NCBI GenBank assembly: GCA_964370855.1
Contig: CAYJMF010000004.1
Coordinates: forward strand, 62,001 to 126,000
DNA length: 64,000 nt
Direction: 5' to 3'
Origin: JAKLKS01 sp964370855
Lineage (GTDB): Bacteria; Planctomycetota; JAJSAM01; JAKLKS01
Shown here: in pieces, positions 32,079 to 42,600 of the stretch
Numbering within the stretch: the stretch's first letter is position 1
Layout of the letters: each line of letters begins with the position of its first letter
Translations under genes and position numbers: made by a program
Notes under the pieces: model-generated
The model's input: the letters and a program-made list of their open reading frames with translations, nothing else
Databases searched by the model: none
Told to the model about the DNA's origin: nothing

Positions 32079-34145
32079 ATGAGGGCCCCGCCCATCGAAT
32101 CGGCAGCAGGAACCTGCCTGGCGGTCGCCGTCCTCCTCGGATCCGGATGCGGTGCGGTCCCGGCCGCCGGCGGGTCCCCGATGGCGCCCTCGGAACCGCC
32201 CGCATCGCCCACCGCCCCCGGCGCGTGGGACCGTGAACTCCCCGCCGGCGTCCGACTCCTCGACGAGACGGAGGGGCCGAGGACCCATGCCGTGATCCGC
32301 GTCCTGGACGCCGCGACGGACCGTCCCATCGCCGGGGCGCGGATCACCTGCCACGAGGAGGCGATCCACCCCACGGCGGGCGGGACGCCCCCCGTGCAGG
32401 ACCTGGTCGCGGACGAGGACGGGGAGGCCCTCCTCGACCTCGCACGGGAGGGCTCCTGGACCATCTGCGAGGCGCCGGGGTACGGTCCCCGGGGCTTCTT
32501 CGGAGGAGAGGAGGACATCCACCTCGCGCGGGGCGAGGATGCGGTCCTCCTGGTCAGGGACTGGCTCGAACGGCCGCTCGCCGGCGCCGGGATCGAGGCC
32601 CTCGTCGGCTGCGGCCACGTGCCGGAGATCCGGGCCGCGGTCTCCGACGCGGAGGGACGCCTCGTGCTCCCGTGCCTGGACATCCCCGAGACGCGCCTCT
32701 GGGTCCGGGCGCCCGGGATGCGGGGGAGGAACGAGGCCTACGCGGGGGTCCTGTCGGGCCTGCCCGTGGAGGACGGGGTCCGGATCCTCCGCTGCGATCC
32801 CGCGCCGACGGTGGAGGGCAGGGTCCTCGACGCCGCCACCGGCGCCCCCGTCGCCGGCGCGGCCGTGGGCACGACGGAGGCGCATCGCGGCCCCTGGACC
32901 CGCACCGACGCGGAGGGGCGGTTCGTCCTCCACGGCGCGGACGCGGGGGAGGAGCTGCGCGTGGAGTTCCGGGACGGCCGCGTGGAGGAGAAGAAGTCCG
33001 TTCCCGGCGTCTCCTTCCGGGCGGAGCCGTCGGCGCCGAGGACCCTCCGGATCCGGGATCCCTTCGGCCCGGAGCCAGAGCTGATCGACGAAGGTGAGGA
33101 GAAGCCCCTGCGGGTCCGCGTGGAGGCGCCGGAGGGGGCCGGGACCGAGGGGATGGAGCTCGTCTTCGTGCGGGCCGGGGACGGCTGCGTCCGCGACGGG
33201 AGCCTCGACGCGGCGGGGACCTGGGAGGGGGCGCTGCCGGAGGGGACGTGGACCCTCGCCGTCGGGGGGCCCTGCGGACGCTGGCAGAGAGGGCGCGCGC
33301 GCGTCGTCGCGGGGAAGGACGCGACGGTGTCCCTGCGCCTGGAGGAGAACCCCGTCAGGACTGCCCTCAAGCCGCGGAATTCCAGCTATCCGCGCAGCCC
33401 GGGGGCGACCTTTGACCACGGGGAGTACGACCTCCTGGTTCCGGAGGGCCGCTTCCCCATGGAGTACGCGAGGGAGTTCCCGGACGACGAGTACTGGTTC
33501 CCGGCCGAGGGGCCCTTCACCATCGAGCAGTCCTCCTCCTCGGGGGGGGGCCGGTACCGCCGGTTCCCCTTCCTGCGGCTCTGGGGTGAGGACGAAGTGC
33601 AGCACTTCCCGTATCCCCCGCAGGCGGAGTCCGACACGACTCCGGATCCCGACCCGCCGGAATCCCGCGTCCTGGTGATGCTCCCCGACGGCCGTCCCGC
33701 GGCCTCCGCGGCGTGGACGGTGGAGACCGACCCGGGAAGGCGGGAGCGGAGCTTCTGGAACGGGCGGCTCGACGGCGAGGGGAGGGGGTCCCATCCCTGC
33801 GACGGCCCGCAGCGGTCGATCCTCTCGATGGACGAGGACGACCACCTCGTCCCGCTCCGGGTCCTCACCGGGGGATCGGGGGTCCGGTCCTGGACCTGGC
33901 GGTGGCCCTCGGGGGCCTTGGACGTCCGCGTGTCCGACGGGGACGGGAAGCCGGTGGAGGGGGCGGTGGTGATGCGCGGCGAGGACCGCTGGGAGGTCCC
34001 GGCGGACGGCCTGCTCCCCCTGCACGGACTTCCCGGGGGGCCGGTCCGGCTGTGGGTCGCCGCGCCCGGGATGCGGGCCCACGACGTGCGCCTGCTCCTG
34101 CCGGAGGGCGGGCGGCGTTCCGTCGAGGTCCGGCTTCGTCCGTAG
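32079..34145 (+). CDS. Predicted lipoprotein with carboxypeptidase-regulatory-like repeats
   Basis: 688 residues. The N-terminus has a lipoprotein-like signal (CLAVAVLLGSGCGAV, Cys near residue 24). Several beta-sandwich repeats of the CarboxypepD_reg/Ig-like type follow (for example HAVIRVLDAATDRPIAGARITC, VEGRVLDAATGAPVAGAAVG, LDVRVSDGDGKPVEGAVVM). TAGACT at 32064 lies nine bases before ATG. No protease or glycosidase domain is seen. A cell-surface structural or binding protein is inferred. Confidence 0.76.
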   Translation: MRAPPIESAAGTCLAVAVLLGSGCGAVPAAGGSPMAPSEPPASPTAPGAWDRELPAGVRLLDETEGPRTHAVIRVLDAATDRPIAGARITCHEEAIHPTAGGTPPVQDLVADEDGEALLDLAREGSWTICEAPGYGPRGFFGGEEDIHLARGEDAVLLVRDWLERPLAGAGIEALVGCGHVPEIRAAVSDAEGRLVLPCLDIPETRLWVRAPGMRGRNEAYAGVLSGLPVEDGVRILRCDPAPTVEGRVLDAATGAPVAGAAVGTTEAHRGPWTRTDAEGRFVLHGADAGEELRVEFRDGRVEEKKSVPGVSFRAEPSAPRTLRIRDPFGPEPELIDEGEEKPLRVRVEAPEGAGTEGMELVFVRAGDGCVRDGSLDAAGTWEGALPEGTWTLAVGGPCGRWQRGRARVVAGKDATVSLRLEENPVRTALKPRNSSYPRSPGATFDHGEYDLLVPEGRFPMEYAREFPDDEYWFPAEGPFTIEQSSSSGGGRYRRFPFLRLWGEDEVQHFPYPPQAESDTTPDPDPPESRVLVMLPDGRPAASAAWTVETDPGRRERSFWNGRLDGEGRGSHPCDGPQRSILSMDEDDHLVPLRVLTGGSGVRSWTWRWPSGALDVRVSDGDGKPVEGAVVMRGEDRWEVPADGLLPLHGLPGGPVRLWVAAPGMRAHDVRLLLPEGGRRSVEVRLRP

Positions 34146-34170
34146 GTCCGCCGGGATCGGATGATCGTCG

Positions 34171-34184
34171 TGGAGACGTCTCCA
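34171..34184. repeat. 14-bp perfect palindrome
   Basis: TGGAGACGTCTCCA in the gap between the two carboxypeptidase-regulatory-like genes. It may be an operator; no regulator is identified. Confidence 0.3.
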
Positions 34185-34303
34185 GGTGCCCCCCCTCCCT
34201 CACGTCCTCCCGGGAACGGTGGGAGTCGCCGATGTGCTACCTCGCCGACTCGGGCCCGGCGCACCGCCGGGAACCGGTAGACTGCCCGGAGCCAGGAGGA
34301 GCC

Positions 34304-36448
34304 ATGGACGGCCCATCAACTCCGCCGGAGCCGTGCGCCGTCGTGACGGGGCGGGTGCGGGACGCGGCGGGACTTCCCGTTCCCGGCGCGCGGGTCGTCG
34401 CGCTCGAGGAGGGGCCGCGGTTCCTCGTCTTCGTGAGCCCTTTCCACCGCGTCGCACTGGGCCGGACGGATCGCGACGGGCGCTTCCGCCTGGAACTCTC
34501 CGCGGGTCCCTCCCTCCTCGTCGCCCACGTCCGTGGGGCGGACGCCCTCGGAGGGGGACCCGGCGGCGACGCGCACGCCCGGCGCGTCGTCCTGAAACCC
34601 GGCGATGCCCTGGCCGACCTGGACCTCCGCCTTCCCCACGCTATCGCCGATCTCGGCACGGTGGAGGGGCGCGTCCTGGAGGAGGACGGGACGCCCGTCG
34701 CGGGGCGGAGGGTCCGCGTCGAAGGGTGCTCCCTCGACGGGCCCTGCTCGACCGCGGAGACGCCGACGGACGGTGACGGGGCGTTCCGGCTGGAGGGCCT
34801 CCTCCCGGGCCGGACGAGGATCCTCGTCCGCGGGGACCGCGTTCGCGCTCCCCTGCGGAGCACCCTCGATCTGCCGCCCGGCGGTGCGGTCCGCATCGAC
34901 CTGATCCTGCGCCGGCGGCCGAGGCGGGGCACGCACCACCTCGACATCCGCTGCGAGGACAGGGACGGTCGCGGCCTCGATGGAATCGAGGTGCTCCTCC
35001 ATGACTTCGAGGAGTTCGAGGAGCGGTGCACGACGGGACCCGGGGGCGAGGTGCGGATCGAGGGACTCCCGGACCGCCTGAAGGAGGAGCCGCTCTGGGC
35101 GTCCGTCCAGGTGCCGGGATGGGAACCGGCCGAGGAAGGGACGACCGGGGGACCCTTCGAGGAGCACGAGGACTCCCTCGTGCTGCAACTGAAGCGTGCG
35201 ACTCCCGTCGAACCCCGGTCCGGCCGGCCCTGTCTCAGGTTCCCCAGGGCCAGACCGAGAGCCGCGCCGCCCGGGCCCGACGCTCCGCTCTTCGGCCGGG
35301 TGGTGGACGCCGACGGCACGGCGGTTCCCGGAGCCAATGTGTTCTGGGCGGGTACGGAACCGGGCGTCGGGCCGCTCCGGCGACTGCTCACCGGGAAGGC
35401 GTCGTCGCCCTCGAACCGGGTGGAGGAGCACTGGATCGGCTGCACCGATGCCGACGGCGGCTTCCGGATCCGCGGCCTGCCCCCCGGCCGATGCCTTCTG
35501 GTCGCGAGTCTCTCCCGTGGAATCCGGGAGCCGGGGATGGAGGGGGCGATGCCCCTGGAGATCCCCGCCGGACGGGGAGTCGCAGGCGTCGTCCTGCGGG
35601 TGCCGGAACGGATGGCGGACACCGCGATCCTGGCCTGCCGGGTCGTGGACGGCGACGGCCTCCCGTGCGACGGTGCGCGACTCCAGGCGGAAGGGGCCTT
35701 CCTGGGCTTGGGGGAGGACCTCACCGACGCCTTCGGATCCGTGGAGATCCGGGTGTGGTCCGGCCGGACCGTCGTCACGGCGGTGGGCGGCGGAACGGAG
35801 GGGAGCGCGCGCGAGGAGCTGGAGGTGCGGCCCGGGGAGCGGCGCTCCGTGATCCTGCGGATGCAGCCCCGGAGGCCCGCGGGCAGTCTCTCGCTGCGGG
35901 TCCGCGTGGTGGACGGGGAGGGGCGGCCCGTCCCGGGTGCGGTGGTGGGGATCCACGGGGAGGGGGAAGGGGGGCGCTTCCAGGCCACCGGCGCCGACGG
36001 AGTCCTCGAGCGCGACGGGCTTCCGGAGAGCTTCCGGGAGTCCCCTCCCCGCGTCTCCGCCGTCGCGTTGGGGTACCGGGTCCCGGGATCCGAGGGGTCG
36101 GGGCGGTTTCCCGGCTGGTCCCCGGAGGGTCGGGCGGAGGTGACGGTGGTCCTCCACCGCCTCGCCCGCGTGCAGGTGCGCGTCGTGGACGACGGGACCG
36201 GCGAACCCGTGCCGGGCCTCAACATCGAGGTGTGGCGGCTCGGGGGGGCGCGCGGCCAGGCCTCCGGGGGGAATTTCACGGAGGGGCTCACTACCTGGCT
36301 CTCCCCCCACTCCTTCGACCTGGAGCCGGGGAAGGTCGTCTTCCGCGCCCATGCGCCGGGCTACGAACCCGGCGAACTCCCCATCGAGATCCGCGGCCCC
36401 GACGACGGAACCTCGCTGGAGATGCGCCTGCGGAGGATCGGAGGCTAG
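34304..36448 (+). CDS. Carboxypeptidase-regulatory-like repeat protein
   Basis: 714 residues from ATG 34304 (AGGAGGA upstream; TAGACT at 34278). About six beta-sandwich repeats, each opening with 'V-x-G-x-V-x-D-x-x-G-x-P-V-x-G-A' (VTGRVRDAAGLPVPGARV, VEGRVLEEDGTPVAGRRV, LFGRVVDADGTAVPGANV, LRVRVVDGEGRPVPGAVV, VQVRVVDDGTGEPVPGLN). No signal peptide is obvious from this start, in contrast to its neighbour; an upstream ATG at 34232 does not supply one either. The stop codon overlaps the convergent AraC gene's stop by a few bases. Function unknown. Confidence 0.75.
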   Translation: MDGPSTPPEPCAVVTGRVRDAAGLPVPGARVVALEEGPRFLVFVSPFHRVALGRTDRDGRFRLELSAGPSLLVAHVRGADALGGGPGGDAHARRVVLKPGDALADLDLRLPHAIADLGTVEGRVLEEDGTPVAGRRVRVEGCSLDGPCSTAETPTDGDGAFRLEGLLPGRTRILVRGDRVRAPLRSTLDLPPGGAVRIDLILRRRPRRGTHHLDIRCEDRDGRGLDGIEVLLHDFEEFEERCTTGPGGEVRIEGLPDRLKEEPLWASVQVPGWEPAEEGTTGGPFEEHEDSLVLQLKRATPVEPRSGRPCLRFPRARPRAAPPGPDAPLFGRVVDADGTAVPGANVFWAGTEPGVGPLRRLLTGKASSPSNRVEEHWIGCTDADGGFRIRGLPPGRCLLVASLSRGIREPGMEGAMPLEIPAGRGVAGVVLRVPERMADTAILACRVVDGDGLPCDGARLQAEGAFLGLGEDLTDAFGSVEIRVWSGRTVVTAVGGGTEGSAREELEVRPGERRSVILRMQPRRPAGSLSLRVRVVDGEGRPVPGAVVGIHGEGEGGRFQATGADGVLERDGLPESFRESPPRVSAVALGYRVPGSEGSGRFPGWSPEGRAEVTVVLHRLARVQVRVVDDGTGEPVPGLNIEVWRLGGARGQASGGNFTEGLTTWLSPHSFDLEPGKVVFRAHAPGYEPGELPIEIRGPDDGTSLEMRLRRIGG

Positions 36449-37458
36449 AGTGGTGCCCGGTCCCCGCGGGGAGGCTTCATGAAGTTCCGGATCGTGATCG
36501 AGCAGGACGAGGACGGCGCCTTCGTCGCGAGCTGCCCCCCCCTCCGCACGGGGAGCTGGACGCGCAGTTCGAACCGCTCGAAACCGTGGGCGTAGGGGCG
36601 GCCGATCCACGCGCCGAAGCAGGGCTGGTCGTCGGGGACGCAACCGCTCGACGGGAGCCAGGTGCCGTACAGCCACTCGAGCGCCCGCAGTTCGAGGTCG
36701 CCGCCGCCGCGGACGTCCACCTCGGCGACGGTCATGGCGGGGAAGTCGAACCGGCCGACCTCGCCCTCCGGCTCGACCCGGTCCACCACCACCGCCACGT
36801 CGAACCGGCACTTGTCGAGGGGGACGATCTCCGGATCCTCCCACTGGTAGCCGAGCCACTGCCCGTCGGCGAGGCCGCGGGCCTCGGCCCAGGCCACGAG
36901 ACGGCGGGTCGCATCCACCACGGCGGTGCCCTGGTAGGGGCGCAGGACCCGCACGTAGGCCACGGTGCGCGCGGGGAGATCCCGCAGGCGAACCCGGAAC
37001 CGGTCGGGGTTCTTCCCGCGCGGGATCCGCTCAAGCCGGGCGCGGCGCTCCACGCTCGTCTCCGCCGCCACCAGTTCCTCCCTCCGGCGGGACCGCCACT
37101 CCTCGAGGTCGAAGGCGCTCGGGGGCACGCCGTAACGCCGCTTGAAGCTCCGGCTGAAATCGGAGGAGGAGGAGAACCCGCACTCCAGTGCGATCGCCGT
37201 GAGGGAGCGGCGCCGGCCGTGGGAGAGCAGGTGGAGGGCGCGCTCCAGCCGGACCCGCTTCGTGAAATCGGCGACCGTCTCACCGACCACGGCCCGGAAC
37301 ACCCGGTGGAAGTGGAAGGGCGAGAAGAACGCCTTCCCGGCGATCTCCTCGAGCCGGAGCGGCCGGTCGAGATTCTTCACGACGTGATCCACGGCGCGGT
37401 TCACGCGCTCGACGTAGTCCACCGGCGGGGGGCGATCGGGGGTTTTCCGGATTCGCAA
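36445..37458 (-). CDS. AraC-family regulator with GyrI-like effector domain; 3' end runs into hicB remnant
   Basis: 337 residues. Residues about 12-115 hold the two helix-turn-helix motifs of AraC/XylS proteins (LRLEEIAGKAFFSPFHFHRVFRAVVGETV and LTAIALECGFSSSSDFSRSFKRRYGVPPSAF). Residues about 150-305 form a GyrI-like small-molecule-binding domain (ARTVAYVRVLRPYQG; LGYQWEDPEIVPLDKCRFDVAVVV; ending FERFELRVQLPVRRG). The last 30 or so residues are antisense to a truncated hicB and look like read-through after a rearrangement. A TTG at 37458 lies 12 bases after a - strand TAGACT box; GTG 37422 is an alternative start. Confidence 0.82.
   Translation of the reverse strand: MRIRKTPDRPPPVDYVERVNRAVDHVVKNLDRPLRLEEIAGKAFFSPFHFHRVFRAVVGETVADFTKRVRLERALHLLSHGRRRSLTAIALECGFSSSSDFSRSFKRRYGVPPSAFDLEEWRSRRREELVAAETSVERRARLERIPRGKNPDRFRVRLRDLPARTVAYVRVLRPYQGTAVVDATRRLVAWAEARGLADGQWLGYQWEDPEIVPLDKCRFDVAVVVDRVEPEGEVGRFDFPAMTVAEVDVRGGGDLELRALEWLYGTWLPSSGCVPDDQPCFGAWIGRPYAHGFERFELRVQLPVRRGGQLATKAPSSSCSITIRNFMKPPRGDRAPL
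36479..36595 (+). pseudogene. Truncated hicB-like antitoxin fragment
   Basis: ATG 36479 with GGGAGG upstream encodes MKFRIVIEQDEDGAFVASCPP, the typical start of HicB antitoxins (partial RNase H fold), then loses similarity within about 22 codons and stops at 36595. The rest of hicB and hicA are missing. The lost part coincides with the 3' end of the AraC gene on the other strand. Confidence 0.65.
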
Positions 37459-37556
37459 GATCGGGCAAGCAGTCTAGCGCCGGGCGTGGCAACCTCTCCC
37501 CCGTCGCCGGGGGCCGGGCCGGGTGGCCGGGCGCACCGGGGCGGGGGGAGGGCGGA

Positions 37557-38060
37557 ATGAGGCGGTTCGCTTGGGTCGCGGGCGTCGTCGTCGTCGCGGT
37601 GGCAGGGGCGGTCCTGGTCTTCAGCCGGCCGTCCCTGGCGGAGGACGGGAAGGGCAAGGAGAAGGAGGAGGCCATGGAGCTGGGCGCGTTCTCGGTGAGC
37701 CTTACGGTGAAGGACATCAAGGCGTCCATCGCGTTCTACGAGAAGCTCGGCTTCAAGTCCGTCATGGGGAAGCCCGAGCAGAACTGGATCATCCTCCGCA
37801 ACGGGACCACCACCATCGGGCTGTTCCAGGGGATGTTCGAGAGGAACCTCCTCACCTTCAACCCCGGCTGGACGGCGGAGGCGAAGCCGCTGGAGAAGTT
37901 CCAGGACGTGCGCGACATCCAGCGCATCCTCAAGTCCCGCGGCCTCGAGCCGAAGCCCGAGGCCGACCCGTCATCGAAGGGCCCGGCGAGCCTGATGCTG
38001 AAGGATCCCGACGGCAACCCGATCCTGCTGGACCAGCACGTTCCGCGTCCGGGGGAGTAG
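37557..38060 (+). CDS. Exported VOC (glyoxalase-fold) protein
   Basis: 167 residues: a signal anchor or signal peptide (MRRFAWVAGVVVVAVAGAVLVFS) and a single vicinal-oxygen-chelate domain (about 43-163) with ELGAFSVSLTVKDIKASIAFYEKLGFK and LMLKDPDGNPILLDQH. The first metal position usually held by His is Ser/Thr (FSVSLTVKD), so metal binding is doubtful. GGGGGGAGG precedes ATG. Transcribed alone and followed by a strong hairpin. Export of a VOC protein is unusual. Confidence 0.82.
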   Translation: MRRFAWVAGVVVVAVAGAVLVFSRPSLAEDGKGKEKEEAMELGAFSVSLTVKDIKASIAFYEKLGFKSVMGKPEQNWIILRNGTTTIGLFQGMFERNLLTFNPGWTAEAKPLEKFQDVRDIQRILKSRGLEPKPEADPSSKGPASLMLKDPDGNPILLDQHVPRPGE

Positions 38061-38088
38061 GGGCTGCGGTCCTCCGACGGAACGCGAA

Positions 38089-38116
38089 ACGGGGGCGGCC
38101 GGTAGGCCGCCCCCGT
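38089..38116. terminator. Bidirectional hairpin between convergent genes
   Basis: Perfect 12-bp stem ACGGGGGCGGCC / GGCCGCCCCCGT with a GGTA loop, lying between the stops of the VOC gene (38060) and the PhoX-like gene (38133). No T-tract, as is common in GC-rich genomes. Confidence 0.7.
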
Positions 38117-38132
38117 GCGCGTCACACCTCTC

Positions 38133-39491
38133 CTACTCCTTGCGGATCTCGATGGTCATGTCGTTGCCGGAACTCGAGTGCTGCACGTTCACGAAGGCCG
38201 CCTTCGGGTCCTTCCCGAAGCAGAGGCCGGTCGGCTCCGACCCCGGGGTGGAGAGGGATGCGAACAGCACGACGTCGTCGGCGAGGCCGTCCCCGTCCCC
38301 GTCCGGGGTCGCGCACCAGATGTCCCCCGGCGTGTTGTCCTCCAGCACGTAGACGTTGCCCGACGCGTCGATGGCGAGGTTGTCGGGATTGTCGAGGCCG
38401 GTGATCGTGGAGGTCTCCACGGGCACGTTCCGGCCGGCCTTCACGAAGACCGCGACGACGGGATCCGTCCCCTTGAGGTCGATGGAGAGGACGAGGTTCT
38501 CGCTGGTGACGGCGACGTAGAGGACGCCGTCCACGATCTCGAGGTCCTCGGGGCGCCCGTAGGGGGTGCCGTTGGCCGCCTCCGCCGCGACGCGGGCGTT
38601 CACCTGCGACTGGGTCCTGTCGAGCGGGACCCAGCGGGCCTCGCCGGTGCGGGCGTCGAGGGTCGCGTCGGGATTCGACGGGTCGTAGGAGGCGTAGTCG
38701 AAGCCGATCACCTCGAGGGCGTAGAGCTGACCGCTGGAAAGGTCGCCCCGGCTGTCCGGGACGAAGCGGTAGATGCTCCCCCTGGCGAATTCGTCGATGA
38801 CGTAGAGGTCGCCGGAGGAGTCGATGGCGATCCCCTCGTGGGAGACGGAGCCCACCGCCGGGCGCGCGGTCACGGAGAGCGCCGTGGAGGGGTCCTGCGG
38901 ATCGAGGACCACCTCGTACAGCAGGCCCGACTGGGCCTCCGGCACGGCCGGGTCCTTGAAGGCCGCGGTGACCGTCTCCTCGGCGAACAGCAGAGTCCCC
39001 CATGGTGTCCACTTGAGGCCGTCGAGGGCCTCCCAGTCGGAGCGCTGGAGCAGGAGCTTCGTCGTCCCGGTGTCGAGATCGGTCACGGTGAGGGAGCCGT
39101 AGGGCCCCTCGCGGGTCCCGTCGCCGTCGAGATCGAGGGCGGAGCGGACCTCGTGGGTGCGGTAGAGGAACCGGCCCGCCCACTTGCCGGTCTCGTTGAC
39201 CTGGTTCATGTCCGGCACGCAGGCCTGGGTCGCGTAGAAGTCCGGTCCGTCCGAGTAGAGCCCCTTCTCGTCCCACAGGACGGACTGGGAGAAACCGTCG
39301 GGCAGGCTGAACGGCGCGTCGGCGGGCAGGCTTCCGACGGCGACGGACCCGTCGATGGGGTCGAAGCCGAAGGCTCCCTTGACGAGGGTCCCTCCAGCCA
39401 TCGCGGCCGGGATCGCCGCCGCCAGGCCCGCCGCCGCGGCGACGAGCATCGCGGTCGGCCGCCTGGACGATCTCGAGAATGCGTTCTTCAT
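38133..39491 (-). CDS. PhoX-like (DUF839) exported protein
   Basis: 452 residues from ATG 39491, with GGAGGAG nine bases upstream. The N-terminus has a Tat-like twin Arg (SSRRPTAMLVAAAAGLAAAIPAAMA). The body has beta-propeller-type blocks seen in PhoX phosphatases and relatives: SHEGIAIDSSGDLYVIDE, RPEDLEIVDGVLYVAVTSEN, LDNPDNLAIDASGNVYVLEDNTPGDIW and EPTGLCFGKDPKAAFVNVQH. PhoX enzymes are Ca/Fe-dependent alkaline phosphatases exported by Tat. Whether the metal ligands are intact was not established, so 'PhoX-like' is used. Confidence 0.78.
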   Translation of the reverse strand: MKNAFSRSSRRPTAMLVAAAAGLAAAIPAAMAGGTLVKGAFGFDPIDGSVAVGSLPADAPFSLPDGFSQSVLWDEKGLYSDGPDFYATQACVPDMNQVNETGKWAGRFLYRTHEVRSALDLDGDGTREGPYGSLTVTDLDTGTTKLLLQRSDWEALDGLKWTPWGTLLFAEETVTAAFKDPAVPEAQSGLLYEVVLDPQDPSTALSVTARPAVGSVSHEGIAIDSSGDLYVIDEFARGSIYRFVPDSRGDLSSGQLYALEVIGFDYASYDPSNPDATLDARTGEARWVPLDRTQSQVNARVAAEAANGTPYGRPEDLEIVDGVLYVAVTSENLVLSIDLKGTDPVVAVFVKAGRNVPVETSTITGLDNPDNLAIDASGNVYVLEDNTPGDIWCATPDGDGDGLADDVVLFASLSTPGSEPTGLCFGKDPKAAFVNVQHSSSGNDMTIEIRKE

Positions 39492-39665
39492 GGTTCGCTC
39501 CTCCGTACCGGCCGGACGCACCACGCGCCCGGCGCTGACGGGGGATCCTCCGATCCGAGTGTTGGCGGACGCGGGGTCGGGGTGCAAACGAGACATGAAT
39601 CCGCGTGCACGGCCGGGGGAGAGGAGGCGAGGGTCGGGTTCCCGCTCAGGCGGACCCGGGTCCCC

Positions 39666-42600
39666 TCACTTCACCGGCCGCCCCGGATGGACGATGTCGA
39701 TGGCGGCCGCCCCCTCCTCGGGCAGGTCCGCCTCCTTCGCCGCCGCGGGATCCGTGGAGTCGCGCCACTCGTCGTCGCAAAGGCGGGCGGTCCATCGGCC
39801 CGGCTCCAGGCGCAGCTCTATTCGCCCCCGGTGGTCCGTCGTCTCCGCCTCGTACTCCCCCGGTTCCGCTCCGGCCCGGGTGAGGCGCACGTTGGCCCCC
39901 GCCACGGGTCCGCCCCCGGCGTCGAGGATCCTCACGACGAGGGTCCCGCCGCGCCGGAGCGTGACGACCACGGGACCCGCGGCCGGGACCTCGACGGGCA
40001 CCTCCCTCGCGAGGAACCCCTCGGCGGCGACGGAGATCGCCCCCGTCCCGCGGGCGAGGTGGCGCAGGGTGAACAGCCCGTCGCGGCCCGTCACGACGTC
40101 CTCCCGCGTCGGCGTCCACAGCTCGCCCGCCGAGACGACCGCCCCCGGCACCGGCGCGCCCGCCCCGTCCACGACGCGGCCCTCGACGTCGACGCCGGGA
40201 TCGAGGCGGATCTCGCCGAGATCCGTCGCCGCCCCCGGGGCCACCGCGGCGTCGATGCGCATCGGCGCGAAGCCCGCGATCTCGAGGAGGAGCCCGAGGT
40301 CCCCGGCGGGCATCTTCTCCAGGGCCAGGAGGCCCCCGTTCCACGGGACGGAGGAGCGGCTGGTGCTCTCGCCCCCGTCGGTCCTCCGGACGATCCCCAC
40401 CCCGACCGTTTCCGGCGCGGCGCCGCCGGCCGGAAGGACGAGCCGGGCCCGGATCGTCCCCCCCCGCTTCACCACGATGCGAGCGTCCTCCCCGGGGACC
40501 TCGACCCGGAGGTCGTCGTCCGGGCCGCCGCCGGGAACGAGAACGAGGATCACCTGGTGCGTCCCGTCCCGGAGCCCGTCCACGCGGAACCGCCCCGCGG
40601 CATCGGTGATCCCCTCCCCCTCCGACGGGGGGACCTTGCCCGCCATCTGCCAGGGGCGGGAGATCAGCATCTTCACCCCCGCGAGCGGGCTCCCGGCGTC
40701 GTCCACCAGCGTCCCCGCCACGGCGAGCCCCGGCTCGAGGCGCACCTCCATGGAGCCGTCCCCCTCCGCGGGGAACTCCACCTCGGTCCGCACGGCGAGG
40801 CAGCCCGACGCGTCCACGTGCAGGGGGAACCGGCCGGGCGTCGGCTTCTCGATCACGTAGAGGCCCGGCTCCGGCTCGGGGAAGGGCCGCAGGAACCCGA
40901 GCGCCACCACCATCACCCGTGCCCCCGTCCCGGGGGTCCCGTCGGGCCGGAGGAGGCGGACCCGGAAGCTTCCCGACGCCCGGATCCCGAAGTCCGCCCG
41001 GAGCACGGGCTCGGCCTCCGTCGGGGACAGCCCGCGGGCCGGGGCCGAGCGGCCGAACTCCCGCTGTACCGCGACGGCGACGTAGGCGGCGCCGAGGTCG
41101 AGGCCGTCCACCTCGTAGGAGCCGTCCTCCCCGACCTCGCCCCGGAGCGCCTGGATCGTGCGTCCTCCCCGGGTGCTCGTGCCCCCGGGCGTCGCCAGCA
41201 TGTCCTCCGCGTCCGCCGGGAGCACGTAGACGACGGCCCCCGCCGCGGGCTTGCCGTCGGGGAGGGTCGCCACGCCGCGCAGCGTCGCGGCCCGCGGGAG
41301 GCGAAGGACGATCTCCCGGTCCCGCTTCGCGTCCCCCTCGAGCACGAGGGATTCGGCGCCGGGGCCGTGGCCGCGGGCCTCGGCCCGCACGGTGACGATC
41401 TCGCCGGTCTCGATGCCGTCGAGGCGCGCGCGGCCGAGGGCGTCCGTGACGGCCCCGCCGTAGGGGGACCCGAAGACGAGCTTCGTGGCGCTCCCCGCCC
41501 CGGCCTTGAGGGATCCCCCGGGCAGGACCGCCACCCGCGCCCCGGCGAGCGGCGTCCCCTCGCGGTCGTCGAGGACCGTGACGGCGACGGCTCCGCCGCG
41601 GGCGAGGACCAACTCCACGACGGACTCGCGGCCCGCTTCGAGGGTCGCGGCGCCGTCCGCCCGGACGAGGCCCGGGGCCCGGGCGAGGAGGACGCAGGGG
41701 CCGTCTTCGAGGCCGTCCATGGACGCGCTCCCGTCTGGGCCCGTCGTCAGGGCGACGGGCTCCCCTCCCTCGGGGGTGACCGTCACGAGGGCTTCCGCGA
41801 CGGGGGTCCTCCCCGGCCCGGTCAGCACGCGCACCGACAACCGGGCCCCGTCGAAGGAGGGTGCCGCCCCCGGGGGGGCCTCCACCGCCTCGATCGGCGG
41901 CGGGGGAGCCGCTCCTCCCTCCGGGTTCCGCCCGATCCCGCCGGGTCCGCCACTGGCGGACGCGGCCGGCCCGCCCGGTTCCGGACCACGCTCCCCGCCG
42001 CGTGGAAGGAGGAGGAGGGTCCCGGCCGCGAGGACCAGGACCACGGCCGCGCCGGCCAGTTTCGCGTTGATGCCCATGACCAGTACCCCCGTGGCTGCCC
42101 CGGCGCCGGGGCCCGCGGGCCCGGGGCCGGGAGGTTCCTCGCGGCGGATGATGGGAAGGAGGAGGAGCGTCCAGGCCCTGCGGTCCCCCCCGTGGTCACC
42201 GTCGAGCCGGTCCCGGAGCATCGCGAGTCCCCGCTTGAGGCGGGTCCGGATCGTCTCGAGGGGGGCGGCGAGGCGGGTCGCGATGTCGGGAGGGGAGAGA
42301 TCCTCGAAGTAGCGCAGGAGGACGGCGGTCCGGTACGGCTCCTCCAGCTCGCGCACGGCGTGGGCCACGCGCTCGACGACCTCGGCCCGCTCGAGGAGGT
42401 CCGCCGGGGAGGGCGGGAGCGGGCCCGGCGGGGCCGAGGTTTCGTGGATCCCCCGGCGGCGTTCCCCGCGCCCGAGGTTGGAGGCGACGTTCCGGAGCAC
42501 GGTCCCGAGCCAGGCCCGCGAGGGGCGCGGCGGGGGGGACTGGAGGGCGCGGAGCCAGACCTCCTGCTCGAGGTCGTCGGCGCGGTTCCCGTCGCGGACC

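Noticed and set aside
39597..39665. Possible extra small gene between the PhoX-like and sigma-fusion genes
   Set aside because: No start with ribosome site and no family-like sequence.
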